Positions 24,654-35,900 of a DNA stretch of 64,000 nucleotides are shown here, one piece after another. The notes under the pieces are model-generated. The model saw nothing but the letters and a program-made list of their open reading frames with translations. It was not told the origin of the DNA and made no database searches. The position numbers were made by a program, and so were the translations under genes. The stretch is from Endocalyx cinctus (Eukaryota > Ascomycota > Sordariomycetes > Amphisphaeriales > Apiosporaceae), in the NCBI GenBank assembly GCA_001600455.1, contig BCKC01000004.1, forward strand, positions 4,080,915-4,144,914, read 5' to 3'. Numbering within the stretch: the first letter of the stretch is position 1; each line of letters starts with the position of its first letter.

Positions 24654-25808
24654 TGACAGAGTCGAGAGAGTTTAACTCGAAAGAAGACATGATCTTAACT
24701 GATATTTTTACAACCTTTGGATTATTACGATGAGCGAACTACGAGCTTGGGATGATCGACACTATTAGTTTATCACTGTTTACGAAAAGGGTTGCGTTTA
24801 CAAAGTACACTTCTCTTTGGACTACAGTATTCCGGATTTACATCCTGGTCTGTGTTGATGCCAGCCAGTACTACATCTGTTTCCGTCCAACAAAACACTC
24901 CTGAGTAATCCTCACTCCTAAAATGAGGAAGCCATACTCTAGACTGAGACCAGAGATCCACGGCCTACCTGTCAGATACCAGGGGTTGGCAGACAAACGA
25001 AGATTATGACGGCTTGCCAGTCATGAGAAAAACAAAAACAGAAAACTACCTGAACGCCCCCCGCCTTGCAAATGCAAAAGATGCAAACCCTGCTTATTTC
25101 GGATGAAATCAAGACACGGACGAAAATAACAGATCAAGTGAGCGAACTCAGGACAAAAAAACACGGTCTTTTCTCGAAATTTCGTTGACAGCATAAGCTG
25201 TGAATGCTCAGAAGGCTAGATTCGGATCGTATAAAGACCGGCAAGGAGAGAATAGATGACATGTACGACCTAGTCGCACCTTGGTGAAATTGGTGGTTCC
25301 TTTGAAAAGTTGAAGAGAGATCCCAGTTGCTATGAAAACTTGAATCTTAGATCAAAGACGATGCTAAGAGACTCGAGATGTCAGATTCCATCCATAACCT
25401 CGACGAAACACACTAGAGATCGAGAATTGGAGGAGAGGATGAGGATAGTGGACCGGATGAAAAACTTGTCCCTCATAACAGTTGATGGGGTGAGTGAAAT
25501 AGAAAAGGATGAATATTTTTGAGAAAGAGCACCCCAGATCTAGCTTCTGGTGATTGGTATAAGATGGTAGATGAAGTGAAGAAAAAAAGTACAAGATTTA
25601 ACGCTCTTATCTCCAAATTCTCAAAGAAGTTGTTGTGAAAAGAAACCAATGGGTTGAGCTTTCATGAGAAGGGGAAAGTGGATGACTGTGATTTGACCAA
25701 AGGAAATTATACCTAGCCTTGAATAGGAGATTAATGTCCACATTACCTTTTTGCCGACTCAAATGAAAATGATTCATAAAGTCATGATTGGCCGTGTCAA
25801 TCGAAGAC
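24654..25808. other. Convergent 3' intergenic region
   Basis: About 1.15 kb between the convergent ACBD5-type and GFA genes. A 70-codon frame (25310-25522, plus) is charged but lacks any family resemblance and is left out. Nothing else was seen. Confidence 0.45.
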
Positions 25809-26788
25809 CTAGTGATATAAAGATCGTTCAAGATCATCCATGCTCATGTCACCGATAGGAATCTCAACGTCGACGTCGATACCTTGGTAGTTCCGCTTTC
25901 GTTGACGGCCCTCATGCTCATCTTCGGTAACACGGCTTTCACCACTGCTGTCGTATTGCCTCTCACCGTACGGGTCGCTCTCATCATCTGCCTCGGCACC
26001 GTCGTCGATTGATCCGTCAAGGTAGGCTCTCTGCTGTATCATGGTCAAGTCATCATCGTTCTCGTCGAAATCTTGGCGTTCATCCTCGATGCTGTCCGGG
26101 TCATCTGGTCTACTATGGACTGCCAGCTTCGGAATCCACGGGGCTTTCTTCCACGTGTACACTTCATCGTCGGGCGGGTGGGCCAACACCCAATCTTGCT
26201 GGTCGATGATGCCGACGTATAACCACACGGTCTCGTTCCAGGCATCAGTCTTGGTGTAGATCGAGGCTCCGCAATCCCCGCAGATGTAGCGCTCCTGCGG
26301 GCTGAGTTTTCCGGAGTTGCCTTGGATTGGGATAAGCTTCGGGTTCCCTGAGAGGGTCATGCCCTTGTCAGCTGACACGATACGAAACCTGTTGAGTTTT
26401 TGCTACTTGGATTTGTTCATTCACACTTCTATGTGAAGTTTAGGCATGGATTCTTGAAACTTTCAGACCAAGACTTACCACGAGTCACTCGAAACGTGCT
26501 TTCATGCAGGATGACTCGTTGGGAGTAGAGAGAGCTAGTGAACTTCTTGCAGTCCTCACAGTGGCATACTCGCTACTGTTAGGTTAGAAAGACGGCTCGA
26601 TGATTTTTTAGATGCAGATAGCTGTCTTATATATAACGGAATCATTGACTTACATGAAGAAGCGGTTCTCCCGAAAAGGAACCTCGGATCTGTGTGTAGA
26701 TGTAACATTAGCACCTTCGAAGCAGAAGTGACATCGATAGGAGGGCGATAATACTCACACCTCCGCAGAAACATTGGAACGTGACCAT
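25809..26788 (-). CDS. GFA/CENP-V domain zinc protein with acidic C-terminal extension
   Basis: Exons are inferred at 26788-26759, 26689-26654, 26572-26479 (end uncertain) and 26388-25809. They read MVTFQCFCGG, IRGSFSGEPLLH, RVCHCEDCKKFTSSLYSQRV and RYICGDCGASIYTK, the CxCG...CHCxDC...CGDCG zinc pattern of the GFA family (glutathione-dependent formaldehyde-activating enzyme/CENP-V). The structural fold binds zinc through these cysteines; most fungal members have no known substrate. Past the domain is a tail of about 100 residues rich in Asp/Glu with a basic QRKRNY island, not usual for the family. The last junction is unresolved: exon 3 ends in phase 1 at its GTAAGT donor whereas exon 4 needs phase 2 after AACAG, so a micro-exon, a weak donor or a frameshift must exist. 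Function is unknown. Confidence 0.72.
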
Positions 26789-28268
26789 GTTGAATGACTA
26801 TCAACCTTCTTTATTCTCTAGAATTGTTTAACAAGTAAGTTAAGATTCTGCCTAGGATACGTTTGATGGCCGTGCGGTACTCCTAAAGAGCGTGGTGAGT
26901 CTAGGTGTGAAAGAAGATATATGTTTTCTGGAGTGAACTATTGTGAGACAGGAAGGTAAAATATGTGCTTGGAAAGGATGAACCTCGAATAGGAAATAAA
27001 AATATGAGGCATCGATACTGTTTGATAAAAGAATGTACCTGCCTATTTGCTATCATGGGATCACACTGACAGGTTTAGAGATGAAAGAAAGTGAGTGACA
27101 CTGTACCGTACCTTAGGAATCAGAGAACAAAACCAATAAGAGATGTATAATCCAGTAATCGTTGGGTACGTGTGGTCAAGACTCTAAAGCAGAAGAATGA
27201 ATAAAGCCGGGGTATAAAGTACAAGAGGGGAACCAAATGTAAGAGATCGGTTCGAGGGTTTAAGGTAGATAGGATACAAGTATCTAGGTACTTTACCTGT
27301 AACTGAATCATATAATTTGAGTGTTTCGATTTCTGACAACCGAATATCAGCTGAAAAACCAAGGTGATTGTTCCTGTAGCCTGGCAACTTCATATGGGGA
27401 ATAATGACCGGTCCAAGTGTTGCACCTGCACTAATGAGAGATTACAGCACATTGATATACGCTAGTGAAGCCGATTGTTTGCATTTTTCAATACTCGACA
27501 TTGAAATATCGGTTTCTCGGGAAATATTCTGATACCTAGAACTTACTGAACCTACTGTTTTATATGAGCTGGTGAAGAGTGTGGTCAGATTTTATATACT
27601 GCCTACTTAAGTAAGTACTAAGTAGGGCTGGTAGGGTGCCAGGGTGCCTAAAGGAGGGACATGTTATGAAGCACCAAAAGCCCAGATGGCAACAGCTGGC
27701 ATATTTTCTCAACAGCTAAGGAGAAGTGTAATATACCCTGAAACCCACTACAAGTGCCCTGTATTTAGTTGACGTTTCTATCGTCAGTGGTTGTCCCTCA
27801 ACCGACGACACACCTGTAACGCATTTACCTTTTCGGATGATCACCACTCTGTCATGGGAGGGGTCTTTGCTCAAACCAAATAAATACAGTCTCATCTCAT
27901 GCCACATTGTGAGTCATAATACCCATTAAAAAGGTAAGAGAATATGTCTATTTATCTGCAAATAACTTATTAATTAATATCAAATTTTTGTCGAAACTAG
28001 CTAATGTCCATTTCCCTAGGTTTCTAGTAGCTGGTCAGCTGGTATGAGATCCCGTTGGGAGTAACCCTGAGCATATGCCGATTGGTTATTGCTCATAGTC
28101 GTGAAAGAAAGTAAAAAAAAAAAAAAAAAAAAAAATTACATCATCTCATCTAGTATTCTAGGTTATACGTACCGAGTCTTCTCGCTGTTCTTTTTTTTTT
28201 TTTCTCGTCTTGTCATCAACTTCTTCTATATACCTTAATATACCTTGGCATGTTGAATCGGAGCGACA
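26789..28268. other. AT-rich intergenic region
   Basis: About 1.5 kb between divergent starts. It contains a TATCTAGGTA site (27281-27290), a run of 23 A (28113-28135) and a run of T near 28190-28203, just before the plus-strand gene. No supportable gene was seen. Confidence 0.5.
28113..28135 (+). repeat. Poly(A) tract
   Basis: A run of about 23 A lies 130 bp upstream of the ATG at 28269, followed by a T run at about 28190-28203. Poly(dA:dT) of this kind is common in fungal promoters; a regulatory role is inference. Confidence 0.75.
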
Positions 28269-29099
28269 ATGGACGATTCTGAGCACGAAGAGGAATTACG
28301 ACTAGCAGAGGAAGCGACGATGGGACCGCCGGAAGAGAGGATCGAAGACATCCCAGTTCTCACAGACATCACGCCTTGCATCTTCGTTCCGCTAGAATTC
28401 GACCTCACGAAACCGCCGCCACCTCTACCTACGAGCCATAAGGAGCGCCTAGATGAGAAGTTAAGGCAGATAGACGAGCACGCCAGTGAGGTGAAGCGGA
28501 ACATGCTGTACATGATCAAGCGAGAGAACACGCGAAACCAGCTAGTAGCCGTCGCGGAGAAGGACCGGCCGTACCGGTCCGCGACGACCGGGAAGATGGT
28601 CTGGAGCGAGCCGAAGCGCGGGCTTACCGAGGCTCAGGAGAAAGAGCTCCTCGCCTACATGAACAAGGTCAACTCGTCCGAAATGGCCGACATTCCGGAA
28701 GAGGAGGCGAATCGCAGAGGGCCTTGGGAGCTGGAAGGGGATATTACTTCGGCCGACCTCGTCTACGAACAGATGGATCCTGCGACGGAGCCGCCGCGCG
28801 CTTTCGCCGTTAAATACTTCCTCAACATGCTCGGAACCGGCATAGCGGACCTGCAGAAGTATGACGCTTTTATTGAAGGCATCAGAGAGAAGGCGCGGGT
28901 TGAGGCGAGAGAAGAAACTCTGAGGAGGACTTTGGAAAGCTTTGATCAGATAGCGAAGAATCAGGGTACTCAAGCTACTCAAAGCACTGGGGCTACTGAA
29001 GACACTCAGACTACTCAAGCCACTCAGGCTACTCAAGGAGCTGGAGATGGCCTTGGCAGTCATGATAGCGATGATGATGATCCTATGGATCTTGATTGA
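28269..29099 (+). CDS. Unrecognised acidic protein, 276 residues
   Basis: A single uninterrupted frame with strongly protein-like composition. It opens with an acidic segment (MDDSEHEEELRLAEEA), has a proline run (TKPPPPLPTSHKERL), then long charged helical stretches (KERLDEKLRQIDEHASEVKRNML and EGIREKARVEAREETLRRTLESF). The tail has repeated Thr-Gln/Ala-Thr-Gln units (GTQATQ, TTQATQATQ), then ends acidic (DSDDDDPMDLD). There is no signal peptide, membrane span or zinc motif. The helical and acidic layout suggests a nuclear or scaffolding protein, but I do not recognise the family and assign no function. The TQ repeats come from an ACTCA(A/G) tandem at about 28965-29040. The 3' end faces the PEX39-like gene 185 bp away. 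Confidence 0.75.
   Translation: MDDSEHEEELRLAEEATMGPPEERIEDIPVLTDITPCIFVPLEFDLTKPPPPLPTSHKERLDEKLRQIDEHASEVKRNMLYMIKRENTRNQLVAVAEKDRPYRSATTGKMVWSEPKRGLTEAQEKELLAYMNKVNSSEMADIPEEEANRRGPWELEGDITSADLVYEQMDPATEPPRAFAVKYFLNMLGTGIADLQKYDAFIEGIREKARVEAREETLRRTLESFDQIAKNQGTQATQSTGATEDTQTTQATQATQGAGDGLGSHDSDDDDPMDLD
28965..29040 (+). repeat. ACTCA(A/G)-type coding repeat
   Basis: Imperfect repeats of ACTCAAGCTACTCAA-like units encode the Thr-Gln-Ala-Thr-Gln tail segment of the 276-residue protein. They are likely length-variable between strains. Confidence 0.65.
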
Positions 29100-29283
29100 C
29101 ATAAGATGGAGGAATGTTTGATAGGATCATATACTGACAGGACTTTCACTGTTGCACGGGCGCACATGTTAGGACAGAAGATGCGAAAAAAAAAGATACC
29201 CACTGCCGGATTACATCATTTCTACGAAGGCGCTGTCCGAATTTCCAAATAGGTTTTTATGAATTTATCATTGCTTAATTCAC

Positions 29284-30143
29284 TTAAGTCGAGCTAGAAC
29301 TATTCTCCGTGACTTCCGCGGTTCTCTTCTCCCACGGCTTAGGCGGAGCCGTCATTTTACCGTGAGTCGAGATCGACGGGTCTTCTATCACCGTGTCCGG
29401 AATCTTACGTATGCCGGGTATCTCCTGGCCCGTCTGCAGGAACGCGAGAATCTCCTCAAACTTTTTCGGGTAAGGTTCCTTATCCGAATTTTCCGGATTC
29501 GCGTCCTTCTTGACGAAAAGCTCCGCCGTCGGCGCCGCGGCTTGCCAACTAGGGACCGAGGGATCGGGGACGGCGGGTTGAGGTGTTTGATGTTGCTGCT
29601 GCTCTAGGGCGAGGGGGCCTAAAGGGTCACCTAATTCTACTAATAGATGTGCGAATTTTCTGTCCGTCGGATCTGGCTGATTGTTCCATTAGCACTTTAT
29701 AATTCTTATAAAAGATAGCCCTGAATTTTGCGAGATTGGCGGGCTAGAATAGATAATACTATACATACCACTGATGCACATTCCGCAGCTAGTGTCTGTT
29801 CTGAGACGAGGCGGGGCGGCTTCTGATCATTCTGGGCCAGCCACTGAACATAAGCTTCACCATCTATCGTGATTCTAGTCTGCTGCTTGAATCTCTGTAC
29901 GCGAGTCTGTAATGCTGCACTGGAAAGGTCTGATGTGACATTTGCTAGAGCTTCTGAGAGTTGTGTCTAAAGGTTCCATTAGCTTGAGAAGATAATAAAT
30001 TTGTGACGTCTATAATTGGAAGAACTTACGGTAAAAATGCGATCCATCTGCCAGGGATAAGAATCAAAGGCCCGGTATCCGACTTCCGGATTCTCGGCAG
30101 CCCGGCGCTGAATGTCCGCCATCGATCCAGAAGATGTAGCCAT
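29284..30143 (-). CDS. PEX39: PEX39-like peroxin with KPWE motif
   Basis: Three exons are inferred, 30143-30030, 29966-29769 and 29676-29284, joined in phase 0, giving 234 residues. The first exon reads MATSSGSMADIQRRAAENPE and ends with SYPWQMDRIFT. The C-terminal part holds a conserved block: FEEILAFLQTGQEIPGIRKI, then IEDP and APPKPWEKR. A PGI-type helix followed by a KPWE motif is the mark of the family that includes yeast Yjr012c and human C6orf226 (PEX39) and is shared with Pex13; it helps Pex7 import PTS2 proteins into peroxisomes. The third exon acceptor was chosen as ATCAG|CCAGATCC because a later AG gives the wrong phase. A proline/glutamine-rich linker separates the halves. Function is inferred from the motif only; the N-terminal two thirds is unfamiliar. 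Confidence 0.78.
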
Positions 30144-31453
30144 GTCGAAGAGGTTAATGGTAAGATGAGATTAAGGAGAGTTTGCTTTGCTATTGTACAT
30201 AAACGGTGCTCTTTCTTAAGTACTACTTAAATCATTCAGGTGACCAAGTAGTTTGCGCTAAGCAACTGGACAAACGGATGAGAAGTCTAGATTTATCGAG
30301 CTTTCTTCTAGAAGATATATCGTGTAATTTAATCTCGAAATCTTTCAATAAAGGGAAGGTGAGCTGAGATCAGATCATAAAGTCCTAATATGAATTATGG
30401 ACTTGAATACATTCGATTGTTATAACGGGGGAGCCGAGGTAACATAATAAATAGTAGTGAGTGACTGGCCTTTGAGTGAAAAGAAGGTGAAGTTCCTAAG
30501 AGGAGTATGTATTTATTCACATAAATGTTCCTATGCTAATAATGTGGAAAATGCCAATATCCAACAATGCGGGGTAGCTTCAACTACACAGCTACACAAC
30601 CACACTACCAGACTGCTACACAGACAGTAGAGACTGCTTAATAGCAACCTATCAGGTACCTATACCTAAATACCTAAAGTACGGTAGCTACGCCACGGCG
30701 CTGACGTGAAGACTCGTTTCAAGTCTACTGTACTTGAAGCAATTCATAGAAAGAAACGTACAGAATTTCGGAATCTGATTATCTAGCACTGTAGTTATTA
30801 TCTAGGTAATCAAACCATCTAAGAATTGGTTTAGCCACAATTACGACTTGGTTCCCTTGCACAGCTGTTACTATCATTAAAAGCTCTGAGGAAGTAGTTT
30901 TCAAAGGCTCAAATATCAACCAATCTTCGATGCATAAATTTTACCTAAAAATATCCGTTACCTAGGTAAGCTCTTTATGTTGGACATTTTGGTCAATCCT
31001 TAGGAATTGGGATAGAGACCGCTTGTCTGGGTCTCATGGTAAAGCCCTGTATTATATAAACAATATTGAGTAGACTACATAAATTCCAACAATTTCTTGG
31101 AATATCAATGGAATAATAAATGTACCGTAGTTATTGGGCTTTAGCTTGCCAAGTGACACTACTGCGAGTCTTGTTTTTTTTTTTTTTTGCCCTCGTCGAA
31201 ATTAGGTTTCTAGACATCCAGATAAAGAATTGGCTGTTCTTCAGCTATATGTAAAACGAAGCTCAAGTTAAGCACACACCAGAAATCATGAGGTCAACAT
31301 ACACCGTCGTGTCAAACTATAGAAAACCACGAGTTGTCTCACAGATCGGATACTTCAGCCTGCAGCCACTTGATCTTACGAGCAATTATCAACATGTTAA
31401 AATGCAGAAAAAAAAAGGATGGGTATCATTTAACGTGACCTAACTCCCTATCT
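30144..31453. other. AT-rich intergenic region
   Basis: About 1.3 kb between the PEX39-like start and the mannosyltransferase stop. It holds a TACCTAGGTA palindrome (30959-30968), a run of about 16 T near 31174-31189, and a GTAAAGCCCTG string near 31040 similar to the ends of the small element at 37.15 kb. No gene was seen. Confidence 0.5.
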
Positions 31454-32956
31454 CTACTCATGCTCACCAAACAACTGGTTGTGGTGCTCTTCAAGTCGTT
31501 CACACATCCTTTCCCGACCCTTCCATTCCCTGATGACGTCTGCCAGCTCGCAGCCAGTCTGGACCAACAAGTCCCAAATCGTGCTTTCCACGTCAAAGCC
31601 GAACAAATCCTCCTGTTCTTCCTTCGTGCCCAGCAGCCTCAACCGCGTTCCCGTCCCGTCCGACGTGAACAGGTCCCCCTCGTCGACTAAGTGACCGGCG
31701 TTCATCTTGGGGGTGTTGATGTGCAGGAACGCCGGCTTCGGAGGCTGCTTTCCGGCGGCATCGTCGGACGGGAGACGCTGGACCATCGCCGTCCCTTTCC
31801 TCTTGGAGCCGTCGTATCGGGAGAGGGCCAGAACCGGCGTGGATACCCTGTAATAGGTCTGGTTCAGCACGACCGCGGCCGCCATGAAGGTCTCCTTGTC
31901 CCCCTGCCCCAGCGCGCCTTGGCTCAGCAAGGGGTAGAAATAGTCCGTGCCGAACACGTTGTAGTACGTCGCGAGCAGCAGGGTGTCGATATGGGTCTTC
32001 TTGTTCACGACGAGCTGGCCCGACTCGCTCGACGTGGCCGGAAGATCCGGGGGGAACGCGCCGCCGAGACCGGCGATATCCCAGAACTTAGGCGATTCCG
32101 TGGCGCCCCAAAAATCGGGCCAGACGAGGAAGCCTTCGCTCGTGTAAGGTTCAGCTCCGAAGATGGAGTTCTCCATATCCGTGAGCGGGACGCTGTCGCT
32201 GTCCAGCAGGACGACCTCCTCGAACGAAGACAGCAGCAGCGCTACGGCCTTGAACTGGTAATGCTTCAAGCCGAGCTTGGCCCCGCTCTTCGTCAGGCGC
32301 GACATGACGACGCACCTGGCGTCCAGCTTCGGCAGATAATCCTCGCAGACCTCCTTCTCGTACTCGTCCTCGTCCGGGACGAAGACCTCGACCGGTAGCG
32401 AGGACCCGGCCCGTCGCATCATGTGAATGCCGATGATGGCCGGGCCGTAATACTCACCGCCGCCGACCATGACCGCGCCGCGGCCGGCGAACGGCAGCGG
32501 AAGCGGAGACCCTTGGTCGTCGCGCCGCTCGCGGGAGATGCTCTCGACCATCTGCGCGTGGGAGGCGCGTAGGGCGTCGATTTCCGAGTCCGGGTTCTGG
32601 ACCAGGTTCCTATACGGCTGACGCGGTCCGGAGGCCGGCGGAGGCGACGTGCTCGCTTGTCCCGTGATCACGATAGGTTTGGATTTAGGCCGGGCGGCTT
32701 CCATGAGGTGACTCCATTGGCGCCAGAAGTCTTCGATATTTGCTGTCGGCGTCGGGGCCGGGGTCGTCGTTTTGGCGTCACCTTCTTGGGGCGACGAAGA
32801 CGTCGAGCTAGATCCGGGGAGGAAGTTACCTGACGGTAGGGATAAGCCGAGTGGGAGGCCGAGATTACCGAAAGGATTGTAGATATAACAATAAGCAAAC
32901 AGGCAAAGTATGCCGGTAATGCCAAAGACGGCCAAGTGTCGGAATCCAGCCCGCAT
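31454..32956 (-). CDS. GT71 alpha-mannosyltransferase (Mnn2/Mnn1 type), Golgi
   Basis: A single 500-residue frame. Residues ~5-27 (RHLAVFGITGILCLFAYCY) form a type II signal anchor, followed by a Ser/Pro/Thr-rich stem to about residue 110. The catalytic domain begins near 155 with GRGAVMVGGGEYYGPAIIGIHMMRR in two blocks and contains the metal-binding DxD motif in VVLLDSDSVPLTD (D252-S-D254), then LVWPDFWGATESPKFW and ESGQLVVNKK, all typical of the GT71 mannosyltransferases that build alpha-1,2 or alpha-1,3 branches on N- and O-glycans. GDKETFMAAAVVL and FLHINTPKMNAG also match the family. It would act in the Golgi lumen using GDP-mannose. No intron is needed. The exact linkage (Mnn1 versus Mnn2/Mnn5) cannot be decided, though the layout favours Mnn2-like. 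Confidence 0.9.
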   Translation of the reverse strand: MRAGFRHLAVFGITGILCLFAYCYIYNPFGNLGLPLGLSLPSGNFLPGSSSTSSSPQEGDAKTTTPAPTPTANIEDFWRQWSHLMEAARPKSKPIVITGQASTSPPPASGPRQPYRNLVQNPDSEIDALRASHAQMVESISRERRDDQGSPLPLPFAGRGAVMVGGGEYYGPAIIGIHMMRRAGSSLPVEVFVPDEDEYEKEVCEDYLPKLDARCVVMSRLTKSGAKLGLKHYQFKAVALLLSSFEEVVLLDSDSVPLTDMENSIFGAEPYTSEGFLVWPDFWGATESPKFWDIAGLGGAFPPDLPATSSESGQLVVNKKTHIDTLLLATYYNVFGTDYFYPLLSQGALGQGDKETFMAAAVVLNQTYYRVSTPVLALSRYDGSKRKGTAMVQRLPSDDAAGKQPPKPAFLHINTPKMNAGHLVDEGDLFTSDGTGTRLRLLGTKEEQEDLFGFDVESTIWDLLVQTGCELADVIREWKGRERMCERLEEHHNQLFGEHE

Positions 32957-35900
32957 TGCGGACTTTTGACGAGGTATCTTGATAGATGTACGAGAAAAGA
33001 TTAACCAATTGGAAATGAATTCCTTCTTCTAATCCCCATTGTTTTCAGATAAAGATAAAGAGAAAAAAAAAAGTGCATTCTTGAAAACGTAGTAATTATT
33101 TAGAAAAAACATTTCGTGTTCATTTCTTTTTTTTTTTTTTTTTTAAACTAACCTATCGTCCGAGTTTATTTGATTACGCGGCCGGAACGTGTAATCAATG
33201 GAATACCAACAGGGATCTTCAGCGTGTACGTTAATGATTTGGCAGGTGTCATTCTGGACGTTATCAGCTCATTAACCTACTTAGATTGGCAACATACACG
33301 GATATACTCGGTATATGAGATATATATACAATCACCAATAATTACAAAACTTGAATATCTATACTAAAAGCGAAATCATATTAAGTGCTCTTTTTAGAGT
33401 GCTCTTTTTATACATTCAAGTAAAAAAAACGTGGGTTTCTTTTTTTAATTTTCGGTACCCACCGCAAGTGCCGTACACTACATCAGATTTGGTATACTTA
33501 TATTAGATCGGCCGTATGTATCATTGGTACAATCCGTAAACTAGTTTGGCGATATTGTATCAAGTAAACACCACTGAATAAACATACTCCAGTGGCCGGG
33601 CCAATTGGTATTAGGCTCGATTCCCGATAGCGCTAAGTGGTCTTCCTGGAGACTTTGAGCCATTTGAGCCACACTATTTATCCCCCACCAACGAAACCTC
33701 CGCCGACAAACAGCATAAGAACGGCGGCATAAGCAGGACAAGCGCCGAAGATATCCGCTCTTCAAGCTTGCGCCGCTGCGATGTCGCCGTAACGAACATC
33801 GCAGCAGAGCGATAGGGCGATGAAAAAGGGAAGTCTTCGCAAGTCTCGTCAAATTAGCTGTCGTTGATATTTCGCGGCGCATCTACGTTCATGTGAATCT
33901 GGCGCAGCAAAGTGGGCGCATAATTATAAAGGCTCAGCCAAGCCCGCTATCAAGCACCGCAGTCACAAAATAGTGGGGCCCGTAAGGTGCTTAGGGCGCC
34001 TAACGGGCTCCCAGGTGAACACCACCTTAGGGGGTATGCCCAATATCATCTCCATTTTCTCTCAGCTCGTTGCCACCTACCTATCTCGATAATGCTCGCT
34101 AGGCTAAAGTTCTCTGCTTCCGTATCTGTACCGCCGGCATTGACTGCCGTTTGTACCTTAGTCAACTCGTTTTCGCCGTCGTCAATGGCCCGAACGTTAC
34201 TGACGAATATCGCAAAGTTTTGAATGGTACGTATACACTTATTCCTATTTGCACGCCGTGAGATCAGCAATCGATGTACCTTTTATTTGAGACTGGTAGC
34301 GATGTCATAATGCCGCATTATATAGAACGAGAAGACGACGGTTCGTCCATTTATCAAGTCCTATGGCCTTCAAAGGCTCTAGCTTCACCTGGATGGTTTA
34401 AATATCGGGTTTTTTTTTTTTTTTTTTTTTTTTGAGCTATTATAAAAATGAATTCTTTTTTATACTCTCTGCGGCTCTATTTTCCAATAAATTTTGAAGT
34501 ACACAGACCTCAGCTGGATAACTGAGAAGTTAGTCTCTGAATCAAAATTGCCTGTTTCTCTTCTTGGAACACGAGTCACTCACTTCTTTCAGTTTGTTCA
34601 GGCCATACGTGCTCGATCAAAAGTGTGGATCTTTCGGACACCTCTCTTTCCGAGCAAGTCGAAGATAACGCCAACGTCCTCACGGTCCATCCCTTTTCCG
34701 TCAGGGCTCGTCTCAGTATCGGCGACTGGCCCGCGGGATAAGGCTTCGCGTGTATCGAAGAGATATTTAGGAATCCGCACGTATTATAGACTAGTTTCGA
34801 ACTCCAGACCGCAACTAATGTTATTAAGATCTTCTTTTCTGGCCGACAATAAGCTGGGTTCTGCAGTTCCTCGCGTCTGGTGCCATTAGACCCAGGTGAA
34901 ACGCCGGGATGGGAGCCTTTGAGCTCGCCATATAGAAGATTTAATACCTTATCATGTTCAGGAAGGTACATTATCTGGTCTTCGATGAAAAAGGCGGTAT
35001 ATTCCTCACCTAGCGTATCACTCTTTGTATTCGATCCGAGACTGGCGATTCGGTGACGATATGAAGATTTCCCAGCCGAGTTGACTGCCTCCAACGCCTC
35101 GAGACACTAGGGTGACTTGCGCTTTACCAAGCGGAACTAAGCTTCACGCTCACTTACGGTGAAATCACAGCACTGTGCGGCAAGGTAAAGGTGAGTTTGC
35201 CTTTCTTTGTGGCGAAATAATAGCGTGTTTCGTTTTCTCAGCAGGCTGTTTGCTAGTGGGGGTCCCATCCTAATCTGACTCTTCCAAGTTCCAGCGGTCA
35301 TCGAAGAATTATGACGTCCCTTACCTCTTCTAATGCGGTTTTACCGCTTGGGGGTGGTGGATGACGCTCGGTTTGCTGTCTTGAGTAACTAATTTCCCTG
35401 TGTTGCACTACATAATAATGATAATTTCATATCAGCATGACTCTTCAAGTGTTTCGTGTATATATATACGCGCCCACTTGCAGAGACCCTGTCTTCTATG
35501 CGTCATCGACAAAAAGTTTGAGAAACGGTGAAGCAGCCGAAGTACGGACGATTCAGTATAACGTCACCGAGAAATTTCCCCTGAAAGTTTTCCTCGTCGG
35601 GGGTTGCTTGAAGAGAAGAGTTTTATTAGCTATATGGACGAGATAAGGTTCTGTAAATCGACGAAATTCGTTGTCCGGCCAGCCTCTCTCCTTTACTCTT
35701 GGTGCCAAGTTCTTTAAGAACGGATTCGTCCTTTTCATCCCCCTTATGATCAAGATCGGGAAAGCATTTCAAGGATCATTTCATCAAAAGTATGCAGTGT
35801 TATCTCACGTCGATGGATTAGTCCTAATGGTCAGTCAGGTAGGTGCTACCCACCGAGTGCCGAAATACAGCATCGTATCGAGCTGCGCCCGGGACTCTGA

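Noticed and set aside
25310..25522. 70-codon plus ORF after the ACBD5-type gene
   Set aside because: Charged composition only; lies in a convergent 3' region and shows no conserved pattern.
31020..31060. Possible second copy of the small inverted-repeat element (GTAAAGCCCTG end)
   Set aside because: The matching left end was not found within 100 bp, so only the string similarity is reported.
31691..32398. 235-codon plus-strand ORF
   Set aside because: It is the antisense shadow of the GT71 mannosyltransferase; composition is Arg/Leu/Val-rich with no domain.
33541..33882. 113-codon minus-strand ORF in the island
   Set aside because: Arg/Leu/Ser-rich with no motif; an overlapping frame reads like a Gly/Val membrane segment but has stops. 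Could be decayed sequence; not called.
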